From assembly GCF_002994655.1 (NCBI RefSeq), contig NZ_PPDL01000005.1, positions 84,087 through 148,086 of the forward strand: 64,000 bases of DNA. The letters are read 5' to 3'. The DNA is from Corynebacterium sp. 13CS0277 (GTDB lineage: Bacteria; Actinomycetota; Actinomycetes; Mycobacteriales; Mycobacteriaceae). Shown here piece after piece: positions 44,823 to 56,352 of the stretch (positions within the stretch are counted from its first letter, which is position 1; each line of letters starts with the position of its first letter). The position numbers and the translations under genes were made by a program. Below the pieces are notes generated by a model, which saw only the letters and a program-made list of their open reading frames with translations, was not told the DNA's origin and made no database searches.

Positions 44823-45659
44823 CTAGAGCAGGTCTTCTTTGCGCAGCTCCGGCACGGTGACGAAGTCGATGAGGCGCTCCACCGCGCCCACGAGCGTCGG
44901 GTCGACATCCCGGAAGCCGGTGACGGCCCGGTACACCCGATTCCAGCCCTCCTTGGTGTCCCCCCAGCCCAGTCGCCGGCACACGCCGGTCTTCCAGTCC
45001 TCCCCGTAGGGCACCTCCGGCCAGGCGCGTACGCCAAGGCGTTCCGGTTTCACGGCGGCCCAAATGTCGATGAAGGGGTGGCCGGTGACCATGACGTCCG
45101 GGCCCAAGCCCTGGGTCATGCGGGTCTCTTTTGAGCCGGTGACCAGGTGGTCAGCCAGCACCCCGACGCGGCGGCCGGGGCCCGGCTGAAACTCCTCCAG
45201 GCGCTGCGTGAGATTATCCAGGCCCTCCAGGTACTCGACGACAACGCCCTCCACCCGCAGGTCGTGGCCCCAGATCTTCTCCACGATCGCCGCATCGTGA
45301 ATACCTTCCACCCAGATCCTCGACGGGGCGGCGACTTTCGCCTCCACGCCGGCAACGCGACGGGAACCCGAGTTACTCATCGCAGGTGCGGTGGGCGCCA
45401 CATAGCGCGTGAGCGTCACGATCTGCCCCTCGAGGAGAAACCCGCCCGGACGCAGCTTGAACAGCCGCTCGCGGCCGTGGCGATCCTCTAAGCGGATGAA
45501 CTCCCCGTCGTAGGTTTTCTCAAAGCCGGTGACCGCGCCACAGAACCCGTCCGAGCGGGCCTCCACCACCAGGCCCGGTTGTGCCGGGTGGGTGGGGTAC
45601 GTGGGGGGTTGCTTGCGGGAATGCCCGGCCAGAATATCGCCGGCGTAGCGGTCAGTCAT
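44823..45659 (-). CDS. DUF3097 family protein
   Basis: 278 residues, soluble. Actinobacterial DUF3097 proteins contain GLVVE(A/D)... as the N-terminal domain, KLRPGGFLLEGQ, RIWVEGIHDAAIVEKIWGHDLRVEGVVVEYLEG (Toprim-like: G-I-H-D-A motif, reminiscent of E/DxD metal sites), VLADHLVTGSKE and a C-terminal PEVPYGEDWKTGVC. The toprim-like segment suggests a nucleic acid role, which is inference. Start ATG at 45659. Confidence 0.88.
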   Translation of the reverse strand: MTDRYAGDILAGHSRKQPPTYPTHPAQPGLVVEARSDGFCGAVTGFEKTYDGEFIRLEDRHGRERLFKLRPGGFLLEGQIVTLTRYVAPTAPAMSNSGSRRVAGVEAKVAAPSRIWVEGIHDAAIVEKIWGHDLRVEGVVVEYLEGLDNLTQRLEEFQPGPGRRVGVLADHLVTGSKETRMTQGLGPDVMVTGHPFIDIWAAVKPERLGVRAWPEVPYGEDWKTGVCRRLGWGDTKEGWNRVYRAVTGFRDVDPTLVGAVERLIDFVTVPELRKEDLL

Positions 45660-45749
45660 GGGGGCTCATCCTACCGGCCACCACCGGCCCGCGGGTGCGC
45701 ACCCACGCCGACTATCTAGGCAGGGCGCTTTTGCTAGGGTGAACCGGCC

Positions 45750-46457
45750 ATGATTGCTTTCCCCGACGCCACCGACCCCGCCGCTATCAGCCCCACCTTC
45801 GCGGTGTGGGCCACGAGTTGGCTCGCGGGCGACGTGCCCACCGACGACTTCCTCGACGAGGCGCGGGCGGGCTTGTACCTCGCCGACGTGCACCTGTGGG
45901 CCACCCTGCGGGAGCACCTCCAGGGGCACCCGAGCTACACCGGTGCGGACGACCACCTGGGGCTCGCGCCGGTGCGGCTCGTGCTCGGCGGGGCGGGGCA
46001 CGTCAGCCCGTTGCCGGACGGCTTCTACGTGGCCGGCGCCCCGGGGGCGGGGCTGTGGCGCGTCACCGCCGGCGATATCGAGCACATTGACGCTCCCCTG
46101 CCGTCGGTGCCGCCAGCGGCCGCGGGCGATGCCCTCCACTGCCTCGGGGAGGCCACGACGAGGGCCAGCATGATGATCGAAAACTTAGGTTTCCGGCCGC
46201 TGGTGGCAGGCCCCCGCTGGCAGCAGGTGGACCTCCCCGGCCCGCCGGTGGCCCGCGACCTGCCCGCCGGCGCGCCCACCCGGGTGCTGCAGCTGTTCGC
46301 CCGCGCCACGAGCGTGGAGGCCACGGTCGCCGCCGCCCGAGAACAGGCCGGGGAACTCAGCCTCGACCCCCTGCTCGTGCCGCTTGGTGCCGCGGTGCGG
46401 GCCGCCTACGAGGCGGCCGTCGAAGCCACCGCCCGGGCGCTGTTCCCCCGCGCTTAA
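45750..46457 (+). CDS. Conserved hypothetical protein
   Basis: 235 residues, soluble, Ala/Leu rich, no recognisable domain. It opens [50 protein letters not shown] and has a central beta-rich part [22 protein letters not shown]. Codon use and the clear start support a real gene. Its stop overlaps that of the convergent hemH by 4 bp. Confidence 0.8.
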   Translation: MIAFPDATDPAAISPTFAVWATSWLAGDVPTDDFLDEARAGLYLADVHLWATLREHLQGHPSYTGADDHLGLAPVRLVLGGAGHVSPLPDGFYVAGAPGAGLWRVTAGDIEHIDAPLPSVPPAAAGDALHCLGEATTRASMMIENLGFRPLVAGPRWQQVDLPGPPVARDLPAGAPTRVLQLFARATSVEATVAAAREQAGELSLDPLLVPLGAAVRAAYEAAVEATARALFPRA

Positions 46458-47533
46458 GAGCTGGCGGCCGGCCGCATCGCCGGGCGGCAGCAGCCCTCGG
46501 CGCAGGGCTCGCCGTTGGTGGTGCAGCCACGGCTCGGCACATCCCCCAGCCGCGCCCACGGCGCATTGGTGGCCGCTTCCTCAATGAGGTCGACGATCAT
46601 CTCCGCGAACTCCGGCTCCGCGCCCGCGGTCCGGCAGCGGTAAATCGGGATGTTGTACTCCTCGGCCTCCCGGGCGAGTTCCGTATCGAGGTCCCACACC
46701 ACCTCAATGTGGTCGGAGACAAACCCGATGGGGCACACCACCGCGCCGGTGGCGTGGCCGTTGGTGTAGATGTCGGTGACGTGGTCAACGATGTCGGGCT
46801 CCAGCCACGGGATGTGCGGCGCCCCGGAGCGGGACTGCCACACCACGTCGTAGTCGTCGACGCCGACGCGTTCCGCCACCAGGCGGGCGGCCTCCCGCAC
46901 CTGCGTCGAATACAACGGGCCGTCCTCCGGCAGGCCGGAATTATTATCGGCGGCCGTGGGGATGGAGTGGGCGGTAAACACCAGCCGGGTGCCGTCCGCG
47001 TGCGCGGAATCGATGTGCCGGTAGCCTTCCTCCACCGAATCCACCATGAGGTCAATGAAGTGCGGGTGGTCGAAAAACTGCCGCAGCTTCACGAACGTGA
47101 TCTCCGGGTAGCCGCGCTCCGCGAGGTGGGTACGAATCCGGGCGATGTCCTCGTGGTACTGCCGGCACCCGGAATACCCGCCCCAGGCGCTGGTGGCGAA
47201 GACCACGACACGGCGGTGCCCGTCGCGGGCCAACTGCTCGGCGGCCTCCTCGGCGAAGGGGTGCCAGTTGCGGTTGCCGAAGTAGACGGGCATGTCCATG
47301 CCGCGGGCCGCGAGGGCGACCTCAAGGCGGGCGATGATGTCCCGGTTGAGATCGTTGAGGGGGGACTTGCCCCCGAAGTTGAAGTAGTGCGCACCCACCT
47401 CGTCGAGCCGCTCCGGGGGGATCCCGCGGCCGCGGGTGACGTTCTCCAGAAACGGCCGCACATCCTCCGGACCTTCGGGGCCACCGAAAGAGAGGAACAA
47501 GACTGCATCGAAGGGTTGAGTGTGCACCTGCAT
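46454..47533 (-). CDS. cpfC: Coproporphyrin ferrochelatase with Fe-S-type cysteine tail
   Basis: Inserts iron into coproporphyrin III (actinobacterial heme pathway). 359 residues: [25 protein letters not shown], the [12 protein letters not shown] region, [15 protein letters not shown] (catalytic His) and [16 protein letters not shown]. The C-terminal tail [16 protein letters not shown] (Cys337, 344, 348/349) matches the C-x6-C-x3-C pattern of ferrochelatases with a [2Fe-2S] cluster; internal Cys123 (YSGCRQY) may supply the fourth ligand. Start ATG at 47533 is 7 codons before the core; GTG at 47527 is an alternative. Called hemH in older nomenclature. Confidence 0.95.
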   Translation of the reverse strand: MQVHTQPFDAVLFLSFGGPEGPEDVRPFLENVTRGRGIPPERLDEVGAHYFNFGGKSPLNDLNRDIIARLEVALAARGMDMPVYFGNRNWHPFAEEAAEQLARDGHRRVVVFATSAWGGYSGCRQYHEDIARIRTHLAERGYPEITFVKLRQFFDHPHFIDLMVDSVEEGYRHIDSAHADGTRLVFTAHSIPTAADNNSGLPEDGPLYSTQVREAARLVAERVGVDDYDVVWQSRSGAPHIPWLEPDIVDHVTDIYTNGHATGAVVCPIGFVSDHIEVVWDLDTELAREAEEYNIPIYRCRTAGAEPEFAEMIVDLIEEAATNAPWARLGDVPSRGCTTNGEPCAEGCCRPAMRPAASS

Positions 47534-47630
47534 GTGTTGGAACCTTACCGCCGAAGCCGGGTTCGCGGCGAACCCGCACCACGGTGCGTTCCGCCCATCA
47601 CAGGCGCGACGACCATCCCTTGAGTAACGC

Positions 47631-47662
47631 CGACACCCCCGCGCGCAACACCGGGGGTGTCG
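47631..47662 (-). terminator. Terminator of the NlpC/P60 gene
   Basis: CGACACCCCC (47631-47640) pairs with GGGGGTGTCG (47653-47662): 10-bp perfect stem just past the stop codon of the minus-strand hydrolase gene. Confidence 0.7.
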
Positions 47663-47683
47663 CCTGCGGGGGTGCGGGTGAGG

Positions 47684-49699
47684 CTAGATGAGGCGCACAA
47701 CCTTGGAGGTCATGCCGCCCCAGCGCACGGGGCTGATCTGCACCGTGGAACCGGACTGCGGGGCCTCAATCATCTGGCCGTCGCCCAGGTAGATGGCCAC
47801 GTGGTTCTCGGCGTTGGGGCCGTAGAAGATGAGGTCGCCGCGCTGCATCTGGGAGGGATCCACCTTGGTGCCGCGCTGGTACTGGTAGCCGGTGTAGTGC
47901 GGCAGGGCGATACCGACGCCGGCGAAGGCGTAGAGCACCAGGCCGGAGCAGTCGAAGCCGACCTTGTTGTAGTCGCCGTAGGAGTCGGCCACGCCGCCGT
48001 CGCGGATGCCCTTCGTCGGGCCGTTCGCGTCGCCGCCACCCCAGGCGTACGGGGTGCCCAGCTGGCTCATCGCCCGGTTGATGACCTTCTCGATCTTCTC
48101 TGCGCGGGAACCCGGCACCGCCGAGGACGCTTCCTCGGAGACCGTGCCCAGGGAGCCGGGGTTGGTGGTCTGGGTGAGCTGCTCCAGCAGGTTGAGCAGG
48201 GACCCGTCGCCCGCATCGGGCTCCGCCTGCGGGGTGGTCTGCGTCGGCGCGGCCGGGGCAGGGCTGGGGGTCGTGCGGGAGGTCGTGGTGCGCGGGGCGT
48301 CAGTTAGCTCATCGAGGTTGATGGTGCCATCACTCGCCGGGCGGGCCGCGGGAGTCTCGTCCGTGGTGCCGCTCGTCGCGGCGACGGGGACGTCGTCAGC
48401 CTCCGGGTCGGAGGGATAGGGGTTCGCCAGGCTCGTGTGCTCCGGGGTGGCGATCGCCACGAGTGCTGCGGCTGCCAGGGAGGCGGCGGCTGCGGCGGCC
48501 TTGCGGGCGTCCTCGGCGCGCTGCTCGTCGGCGGCGCGGGCGGCAGCCTCGCGCTCCGCGGCGGCGGCAGCTTCTGCAGCCTTCCGGGCTTCCTCTTCGG
48601 CGGCGGCGCGCGCATCGACGGGTGCCGGCTCCGCCGGGGCCTCCACTGCTGCCGGCTCGGCTGCAGCGGGCGGGACCTCGGCGGCGCGTTCCTCGGCAGG
48701 CGCGGCCGGCGCTTGAGCCGGGGCCTCCACAGGCGCGGGCGCTGCGGGCTCCGCCGGAGCCTCTGCGGCCTTGGTGTCCGCGGCGGCAGCCTGCTGGCGC
48801 TTGGCTTCTGCCTCAGCATCAGCGGCGGCGCGGGCGGCCGCAGCGTCCTGGGCGGCCTTCTCAGCGCGCGCCTTTTCCGCCAACGCCTCCTGGAAACGCT
48901 GGTACTCCTCCCGCTGGGCGAGCAGCTGGCCCGCCTGGCTGCGGGAGGAATCCAGCCGCGCCTGGGCGGCGTCGCGCTCGGCGACGAGCTGATCGCGTTC
49001 GGCGGACTTCGCCGCCACCTTGGCGGAGTTGTCTTCGATGGCCTGACGGGCCACCCGCTCCGCTTCCGCGGCGGCGGCCGCGCGTTCGTCGGCGAGGTTG
49101 CGGGCCTGCCGCAACTCCGACTCGTCGTTGGCCTTCTGGGTGCGCAGGCGGTCGAGTTCAGCGATCGCCTTTTCCTGGGCTGCCGCCGTGGTGCGAATGA
49201 AAGTCTTGCGGGCCAGGGCGTCCTCGGCCGCATCGCGGCCGGCGACGGCGGTCACGCCGGGGGCGGTCGCCCCCTGCTTGTAGGCGGCGCGAGACAGCTC
49301 GTCGAGGCGCTGCTGCGCGGCCTCCATCTGCGACTGGGTCTGGTCGAGTTCCTCGCGGGCCTGCTTCGCCTTCTGGCGGGCATCCTCCGCGGAGGCCTGC
49401 GCGTCGTGCAGGTCCACCAGGGCCTTGTTCACGGCCTCCCGGAGTCCACCCATCTCGTTTTCGAGGGCGGCGATCTCCTCCTGGGTGCGGGTGAGCGTCT
49501 CCACCAGGCGCGCGACATCCTTGTCGGAGGCCGCCACCTCGGCATCCGCCTGCGCGATGAGCGCATCGTCGGGGCGGACCGGGTCCGCCCCAACGGGAAC
49601 GGCGACCAGAGTGCTGCTCAGCGCGGCTGCCAGGGACAGGCCGAGCAGGCGGCGGCTGAAGCGGGCAACGGTGCGATGCAGACGTGCGTCACGGGTCAC
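47684..49699 (-). CDS. Secreted NlpC/P60 peptidoglycan hydrolase (positional ripA counterpart)
   Basis: 671 residues: signal peptide (RLLGLSLAAALSSTLVAVPVGA), a long coiled coil (about 35-320) as in PcsB/RipA-type regulators, an Ala/Pro/Glu-rich linker (about 320-510) and a C-terminal NlpC/P60 domain (about 545-671) with catalytic Cys584 (GFDCSGLVLY) and His633 (ENHVAIYLG). It cleaves D-Glu-DAP bonds in septal peptidoglycan. GTG at 49699 has AGGAG upstream. Sits between hemH and the TPM gene, as ripA does in M. tuberculosis; also resembles C. diphtheriae DIP1281. Longer than RipA (472 aa) because of linker and coil. Confidence 0.92.
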   Translation of the reverse strand: MTRDARLHRTVARFSRRLLGLSLAAALSSTLVAVPVGADPVRPDDALIAQADAEVAASDKDVARLVETLTRTQEEIAALENEMGGLREAVNKALVDLHDAQASAEDARQKAKQAREELDQTQSQMEAAQQRLDELSRAAYKQGATAPGVTAVAGRDAAEDALARKTFIRTTAAAQEKAIAELDRLRTQKANDESELRQARNLADERAAAAAEAERVARQAIEDNSAKVAAKSAERDQLVAERDAAQARLDSSRSQAGQLLAQREEYQRFQEALAEKARAEKAAQDAAAARAAADAEAEAKRQQAAAADTKAAEAPAEPAAPAPVEAPAQAPAAPAEERAAEVPPAAAEPAAVEAPAEPAPVDARAAAEEEARKAAEAAAAAEREAAARAADEQRAEDARKAAAAAASLAAAALVAIATPEHTSLANPYPSDPEADDVPVAATSGTTDETPAARPASDGTINLDELTDAPRTTTSRTTPSPAPAAPTQTTPQAEPDAGDGSLLNLLEQLTQTTNPGSLGTVSEEASSAVPGSRAEKIEKVINRAMSQLGTPYAWGGGDANGPTKGIRDGGVADSYGDYNKVGFDCSGLVLYAFAGVGIALPHYTGYQYQRGTKVDPSQMQRGDLIFYGPNAENHVAIYLGDGQMIEAPQSGSTVQISPVRWGGMTSKVVRLI

Positions 49700-50676
49700 A
49701 GGGTGTCTCCTAGAGAGGCCAAGCGGCGGCGACGCCCGCACCCTCATACCAAGCGGCACACCACTGTCAGCAGCGGTGCGTCGTCGGATGAGAGCTGTCC
49801 ACTGGATGCGTACGTCGTGGAGGGCGCCCCGTGGTCCCCCAGACACCGCACAGCGTGCGGCCGAGAAGCCTCATCGAGCACCCCCACGTGCATCCCGTGA
49901 GTGCGCAGACTCGCAGCCCATGGGGCCACATTGCCGAGCGACGACCAAGAACCCAGGGGCCCTACCGCAGCAGCAGTACAGGACCGGGACCGGCAGTCGC
50001 AGGGCCGGCAACGTGAATTGACGTGGGGTGGCACCACGAGGCGCGTCGCGACGCTCCACATCGAACCATCCGCACCACCCCATCCCCCACCTGTGAACGG
50101 CAAGCCGTGAGACTGGACTTTCGTCCACCCTCGACGCCGGAGCCGTCGTCGTGTCACCAGCAACCGCCGGGCGTAATCCTGCTGCGCGCTTCCCCACGTG
50201 CATAGGCCGACACCGACTGCTGCAGACGATGACACTGCTGGGTGATATGGGTGTTGTGTGTGCGGCAATGCGGGGTGCGAGTGAATGAATGCACCTCGTG
50301 AGCCAACAGTTGAACACTAAGTCACAGCAGCCACACAAGGGAACTTTTTCCGCAGGCAACTCGCAAGTCAAGGTCTGCACCATGACCCACACGCCCGGTC
50401 CGCCACCCCTTTACCTGCAACAATGTCGTGGAACGATAACAATGTGAAATGCCGCACATTTTTGCCTCATTCCGGCATGTTTCCGCCGCCAGCGTCGATA
50501 TATCTGTCACCTCCAGCGCTGCAACCCTGCCACTTCTCCACCCCTGTGCGGACCGAAAAGGGCCCGTGCAGACGCGCGGAACACGCCCCTCGAGTCAAGC
50601 ACAAGGGCTAGACGAGGGATGCGGCGTACGGTACCCCTCCAGGCGGCACGCATGGGCGCCAGGCTCGGCGCGCACA
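49700..50676 (-). promoter_or_regulatory. Long orphan region upstream of the NlpC/P60 gene
   Basis: Almost 1 kb without a credible ORF on either strand. On the minus strand (sense for the hydrolase) there are three small hairpins in a row at 50096-50149: ACGGC/GCCGT, TGGAC-GAAA-GTCCA (a GNRA tetraloop) and CGACG/CGTCG. A CRP-like palindrome lies further upstream at 50443. Could be a long regulated leader RNA; no riboswitch class was recognised. Confidence 0.4.
50443..50458. promoter_or_regulatory. GlxR/CRP-like palindrome
   Basis: TGTGAAATGCCGCACA fits TGTGA-N6-TCACA at 9 of 10 specific positions, with the normal 6-nt spacer of GlxR sites. About 745 bp upstream of the hydrolase start and 280 bp downstream of the TPM gene end. 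Confidence 0.35.
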
Positions 50677-50719
50677 CAAAAACCCGCACAGCGGAGATGG
50701 TGTGTCTCCGCCACGCGGG
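50677..50719 (-). terminator. Terminator of the TPM gene
   Basis: Minus-strand hairpin: CCCGCGTGGCGGAGACA... with ...TCTCCGCTGTGCGGG, interrupted stem of about 12 bp, followed by TTTTTGTGTG. Directly after the TPM stop at 50737. Confidence 0.75.
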
Positions 50720-50736
50720 CGCTGCATTGCTGGGGG

Positions 50737-51255
50737 CTACTCCGCCATCGCGTCGGCGGGGGTGGCGCTCTGCGTGCGGCCGCGCCGCCAGGTCGCCCAG
50801 CCGGTAGTGACCACTGCGGCGAGCACGATGAGCCCCAATCCGAGGTTGATCTCCTGCCACGGGGTCGTGTCCGCCTGTACCGAATCGACGAAGGTCTGCG
50901 CCGAGACCACGTAGTCCGGGTCGCCATACATCGTCTTCTCCGCCTGCTCGATGGCCTTGCGCGCATAGGTCTCGCTCACGACCGCGCCCGTCCCCGGGGA
51001 GCGCACGATCACCGTGTCGACGCCGGTGTGCTGCTGCACCTCCGTGGCAATGTCGCGCAGATCTGCCGGCTGTGCGGGCGTGCGATCAAGCACCACGATC
51101 TTCAGGGAACCGAAGCCCTGGGCCACAGCATTCTGGGTGACGTCGGACAGCGCCTGCTCGAGCCCCGGGTAGTCCTCCCCCAGCTGGCCAATGGCGACAT
51201 TGTCGCCGTCAGCATCACGGACAAGCTCGTCAATGGAGACATAGTCGGGGATCAT
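50737..51255 (-). CDS. TPM-domain membrane protein (Rv1476-like)
   Basis: 172 residues: an N-terminal soluble TPM-like domain (MIPDYVSIDELVRDADGDN; FGSLKIVVLDRTPAQPADLRDIATEVQQHTGVDTVIVRSPG), then one C-terminal membrane helix (LGLGLIVLAAVVTTGWATW) and a charged tail. No N-terminal signal, so it is tail-anchored. The same protein lies between acn and ripA in mycobacteria (Rv1476), so its place here is conserved; function unknown, probably envelope-linked. Divergent from acn. Confidence 0.85.
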   Translation of the reverse strand: MIPDYVSIDELVRDADGDNVAIGQLGEDYPGLEQALSDVTQNAVAQGFGSLKIVVLDRTPAQPADLRDIATEVQQHTGVDTVIVRSPGTGAVVSETYARKAIEQAEKTMYGDPDYVVSAQTFVDSVQADTTPWQEINLGLGLIVLAAVVTTGWATWRRGRTQSATPADAMAE

Positions 51256-51848
51256 GCGGTGCGGGCCTCTTTCCTCAAAATATCGGCGCGATGCTGCGAT
51301 GGCGGCAGCTCCACACCATCAGGGCTGCCGATGATTCTAGAGCCACCGTCTTCCCACACCCGGCGGCACGCCGGTGGGCAACCGAGAGTGCACACTGCCA
51401 TGTCGCGGCTTCTCGAGCGATGCTACCGCCGCCACTACCCACGTCTGGGGGTATCCCGGAGGCGTATATGTGTCCCCTTTATGACCGGATGTGAGCAATT
51501 GCTTACACCCAACCGAGTGTGATGGCCGCAACGTCTGACTGTGTCGGCCACGCGCCGCGGCGGCGCGTGCCCGCGTCTGTGGGGCCCTCCCGGGCTCGCG
51601 GGGTTGCGCCGTGACTGATGTGACAGGGGTGGCGAGGGAACAGCACTTTTGAGGGGACACTGCCCTCGCGGGCAGCCACAGTTCACATGCAGCCCACCCC
51701 ATTTTCTTCCCCGCGTCGAGGGATGTGGAGGTGGCCACTCACTCCCCTCCCGAGGGCGGCCAAGTTTGCTGAGGTTGACCTTTCTTCCTGGTGGGAGGTT
51801 GTTTCTCGTGGGGTGGAGTGAGAAAAAACCGCGCCGAAAAATCCACAA

Positions 51849-51864
51849 CATAACGCCCGTACTG
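51849..51864 (+). promoter_or_regulatory. Probable AcnR operator of acn
   Basis: CATAACGCCCGTACTG matches 13 of 16 positions of the AcnR site known in C. glutamicum as I recall it (CAGAACGCTTGTACTG). It lies 158-173 bp before the acn start, in the usual promoter region. The repressor gene acnR follows acn, so this closes a feedback loop. Confidence 0.65.
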
Positions 51865-51930
51865 TTAAACTTCCGCCTTAAGACCTTCTGCCCACGCCCC
51901 GCGTGTGGCAGACCGTGGTTGAAGTCATGC

Positions 51931-51969
51931 CCCACACCCCTGTGGGTCTGCCGCACCACCCCGTGCGGC
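51931..51969 (+). other. Two hairpins in the acn leader
   Basis: CCCACA-CCCC-TGTGGG (51931-51946) and GCCGCAC-N6-GTGCGGC (51950-51969) lie in the probable 5' leader of acn, 50-90 nt before the start codon. They may affect translation or mRNA stability. Confidence 0.4.
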
Positions 51970-52021
51970 GACGTGGGCGTGCACACTCACCCAATCCACA
52001 TATAAGGAAGCGGAGCTCACT

Positions 52022-54835
<2,814 letters not shown>

Positions 54836-54896
54836 CAGTTTCACTCCCACGCGTTCCACCGTCCTCCGCGGGCGGTGGACCCGCGTCCGTGAGTCT

Positions 54897-54929
54897 GCCC
54901 CCACACCCCACTGTTTTGGGTGTGGGGGC
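54897..54929 (+). terminator. Terminator between acn and acnR
   Basis: GCCCCCACACCC (54897-54908) and GGGTGTGGGGGC (54918-54929): perfect 12-bp stem with loop CACTGTTTT. A second hairpin TCCACCG/CGGTGGA (54855-54861 and 54873-54879) precedes it. So acnR likely has its own promoter or is read by read-through. Confidence 0.7.
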
Positions 54930-54982
54930 GGGCCATGAACGTGGGTGTTGTCCCCCACAGTTGTCACAGGAGGTGGTGACCT

Positions 54983-55570
54983 ATCCCGAAGGTTAGCGAA
55001 GGCGATCTCGCGCAGCGTCGCAAAGACATCCTCGAGGGTGCCCGCCACTGCTTCGCCGAACACGGCTACGAGGGAGCCACCGTCCGCCGGCTGGAGGAAG
55101 CCACCGGAAAATCCCGGGGGGCGATCTTCCACCACTTCGGCGACAAGGAAAACCTCTTCCTTGCGCTCGCCCGCGAGGATGCTGCCCGCATGGCGGACGT
55201 CGTCGCCGCGGAAGGCCTCGTCGAGGTCATGCGGGACATGCTCACCCACCCCGACCGCTACGACTGGTTGGCCACCCGGCTGGAAATCACCCGGCTGCTG
55301 CGCACCGACCCCATCTTCCGGGCCCGTTGGCAGCAAGACCAGGCAGTCCTCGACGACGCGGTGCGTTCCCGCCTGGAGGCCAACGCCGCGGCGGGCCGCA
55401 TGCGCGACGACGTCGACGTCGCCGTCCTCCACGCCTACCTCGACACCGTGCTCGAGGGCTTCATCTCCCGCCTGGCGTCCGGCGACTCCACCGCCTGGCT
55501 CGACCAGGTGCTGGACCTTGTGGAAGACTCCGTCCGCCGCAAGTCCACCGAATTCACTAAGGGTGTGTAG
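54983..55570 (+). CDS. acnR: TetR-family repressor AcnR, start codon ATC
   Basis: TetR repressor of acn. 195 residues: HTH at about 32-58 (ATVRRLEEATGKSRGAIFHHFGDKENLF), then the ligand domain (RLEITRLLRTDPIFRARW) which in C. glutamicum AcnR binds citrate/Mg and aconitate. No ATG, GTG or TTG exists in frame between the upstream in-frame TGA and the HTH; the first ATG is residue 70, inside the fold. The codon at the expected start is ATC (then PKVSEGDLAQRRKDILEGA), 9 nt after a perfect AGGAGG. I therefore place the start at this ATC, a rare initiator, or a sequence error in an ATG. Confidence 0.88.
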   Translation: MPKVSEGDLAQRRKDILEGARHCFAEHGYEGATVRRLEEATGKSRGAIFHHFGDKENLFLALAREDAARMADVVAAEGLVEVMRDMLTHPDRYDWLATRLEITRLLRTDPIFRARWQQDQAVLDDAVRSRLEANAAAGRMRDDVDVAVLHAYLDTVLEGFISRLASGDSTAWLDQVLDLVEDSVRRKSTEFTKGV

Positions 55571-55576
55571 TCCACC

Positions 55577-56308
55577 ATGACGACTCCTCGTTTCCTGCTC
55601 GTCTCCCCGCGCACCGGGGAGGAGATCGCCGCCGCGGAACGCGGCGACTTCCTCCGCGCCACCGGCCTGGCCGAGTCCGATCTCGACCAGGTCGTCATCG
55701 ACAGCACCGACGCCGTGGTGGGCTCCCTCGACGGCTACGTCGGCATCTTCGTCGGCGGCAGCCCCCTGAACATCACCACGGACTCGCCCTCCGCCTACCA
55801 GGAGCACGTGCACGCCCAACTGGCGCCGCTCGTGGGCGGTCCCCTGCCTGCGTTCTTCGTCTGCTTCGGCGCCGGTTTCGTTACCGACCTCCTCGGCGGG
55901 CACGTGGGCCGCACCCACCCGGAGGCCGCCGGCCCCACCACCGTGGAACTCACGGCCTCCGGGCGGCGAGACGTGCTCCTGCGGGATCTGCCCCACGAGT
56001 TCCCCGCCTTGACGGGGCACACCGAGAACATCGTCATCCCTGCCCTCGAGTGCGAGGTCCTCGCCACCGCCCCCTCCTGCCCCACCCAGATGGTGCGCTA
56101 CGGGGACCACACCTGGGCGTGCCAATTCCACGCCGACATGGACCCCCAGGCCATGAAGACCCGCATGGACTTCTACCGGGACTACGGCTACTTCAACGCG
56201 AAGGACTACGACGACATCGTCGCAACGCTGCCTGAGGTCGATACCCGGGCGGCGAACCAGATTCTGGCGAACTTCGTACGCTTCTGCGCCGACTACCAGC
56301 CCCGCTGA
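55577..56308 (+). CDS. Class I glutamine amidotransferase-like protein (altered triad)
   Basis: 243 residues with the flavodoxin-like GATase-I fold (VGIFVGGSPLNITT, FFVCFGAGFVTDLLGG). The nucleophile-elbow Cys (VCFGAG) and the catalytic His (CQFHADMD) are present, but the H-P-E motif is H-A-D, so the third residue is Asp not Glu. It begins 6 bp after acnR, so they are co-transcribed. The next gene is a paralogue with the intact triad. Activity may be weakened or changed; the acceptor enzyme is unknown. Confidence 0.87.
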   Translation: MTTPRFLLVSPRTGEEIAAAERGDFLRATGLAESDLDQVVIDSTDAVVGSLDGYVGIFVGGSPLNITTDSPSAYQEHVHAQLAPLVGGPLPAFFVCFGAGFVTDLLGGHVGRTHPEAAGPTTVELTASGRRDVLLRDLPHEFPALTGHTENIVIPALECEVLATAPSCPTQMVRYGDHTWACQFHADMDPQAMKTRMDFYRDYGYFNAKDYDDIVATLPEVDTRAANQILANFVRFCADYQPR

Positions 56309-56352
56309 CACGGGTTGTTTCTTTCCCCTCCACTGCTACTACAGTGGGTCAG

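Noticed and set aside
50096..50149. Known c-di-AMP (ydaO) riboswitch or RNase P RNA
   Set aside because: The small GNRA hairpins do not match the conserved boxes of either RNA; left as an unclassified structured leader.
54945..55580. 211-aa frame at acnR
   Set aside because: A different frame from AcnR: the TetR motifs lie in the ATC-started frame; the other frame gives low-complexity Arg/Ser/Pro sequence.
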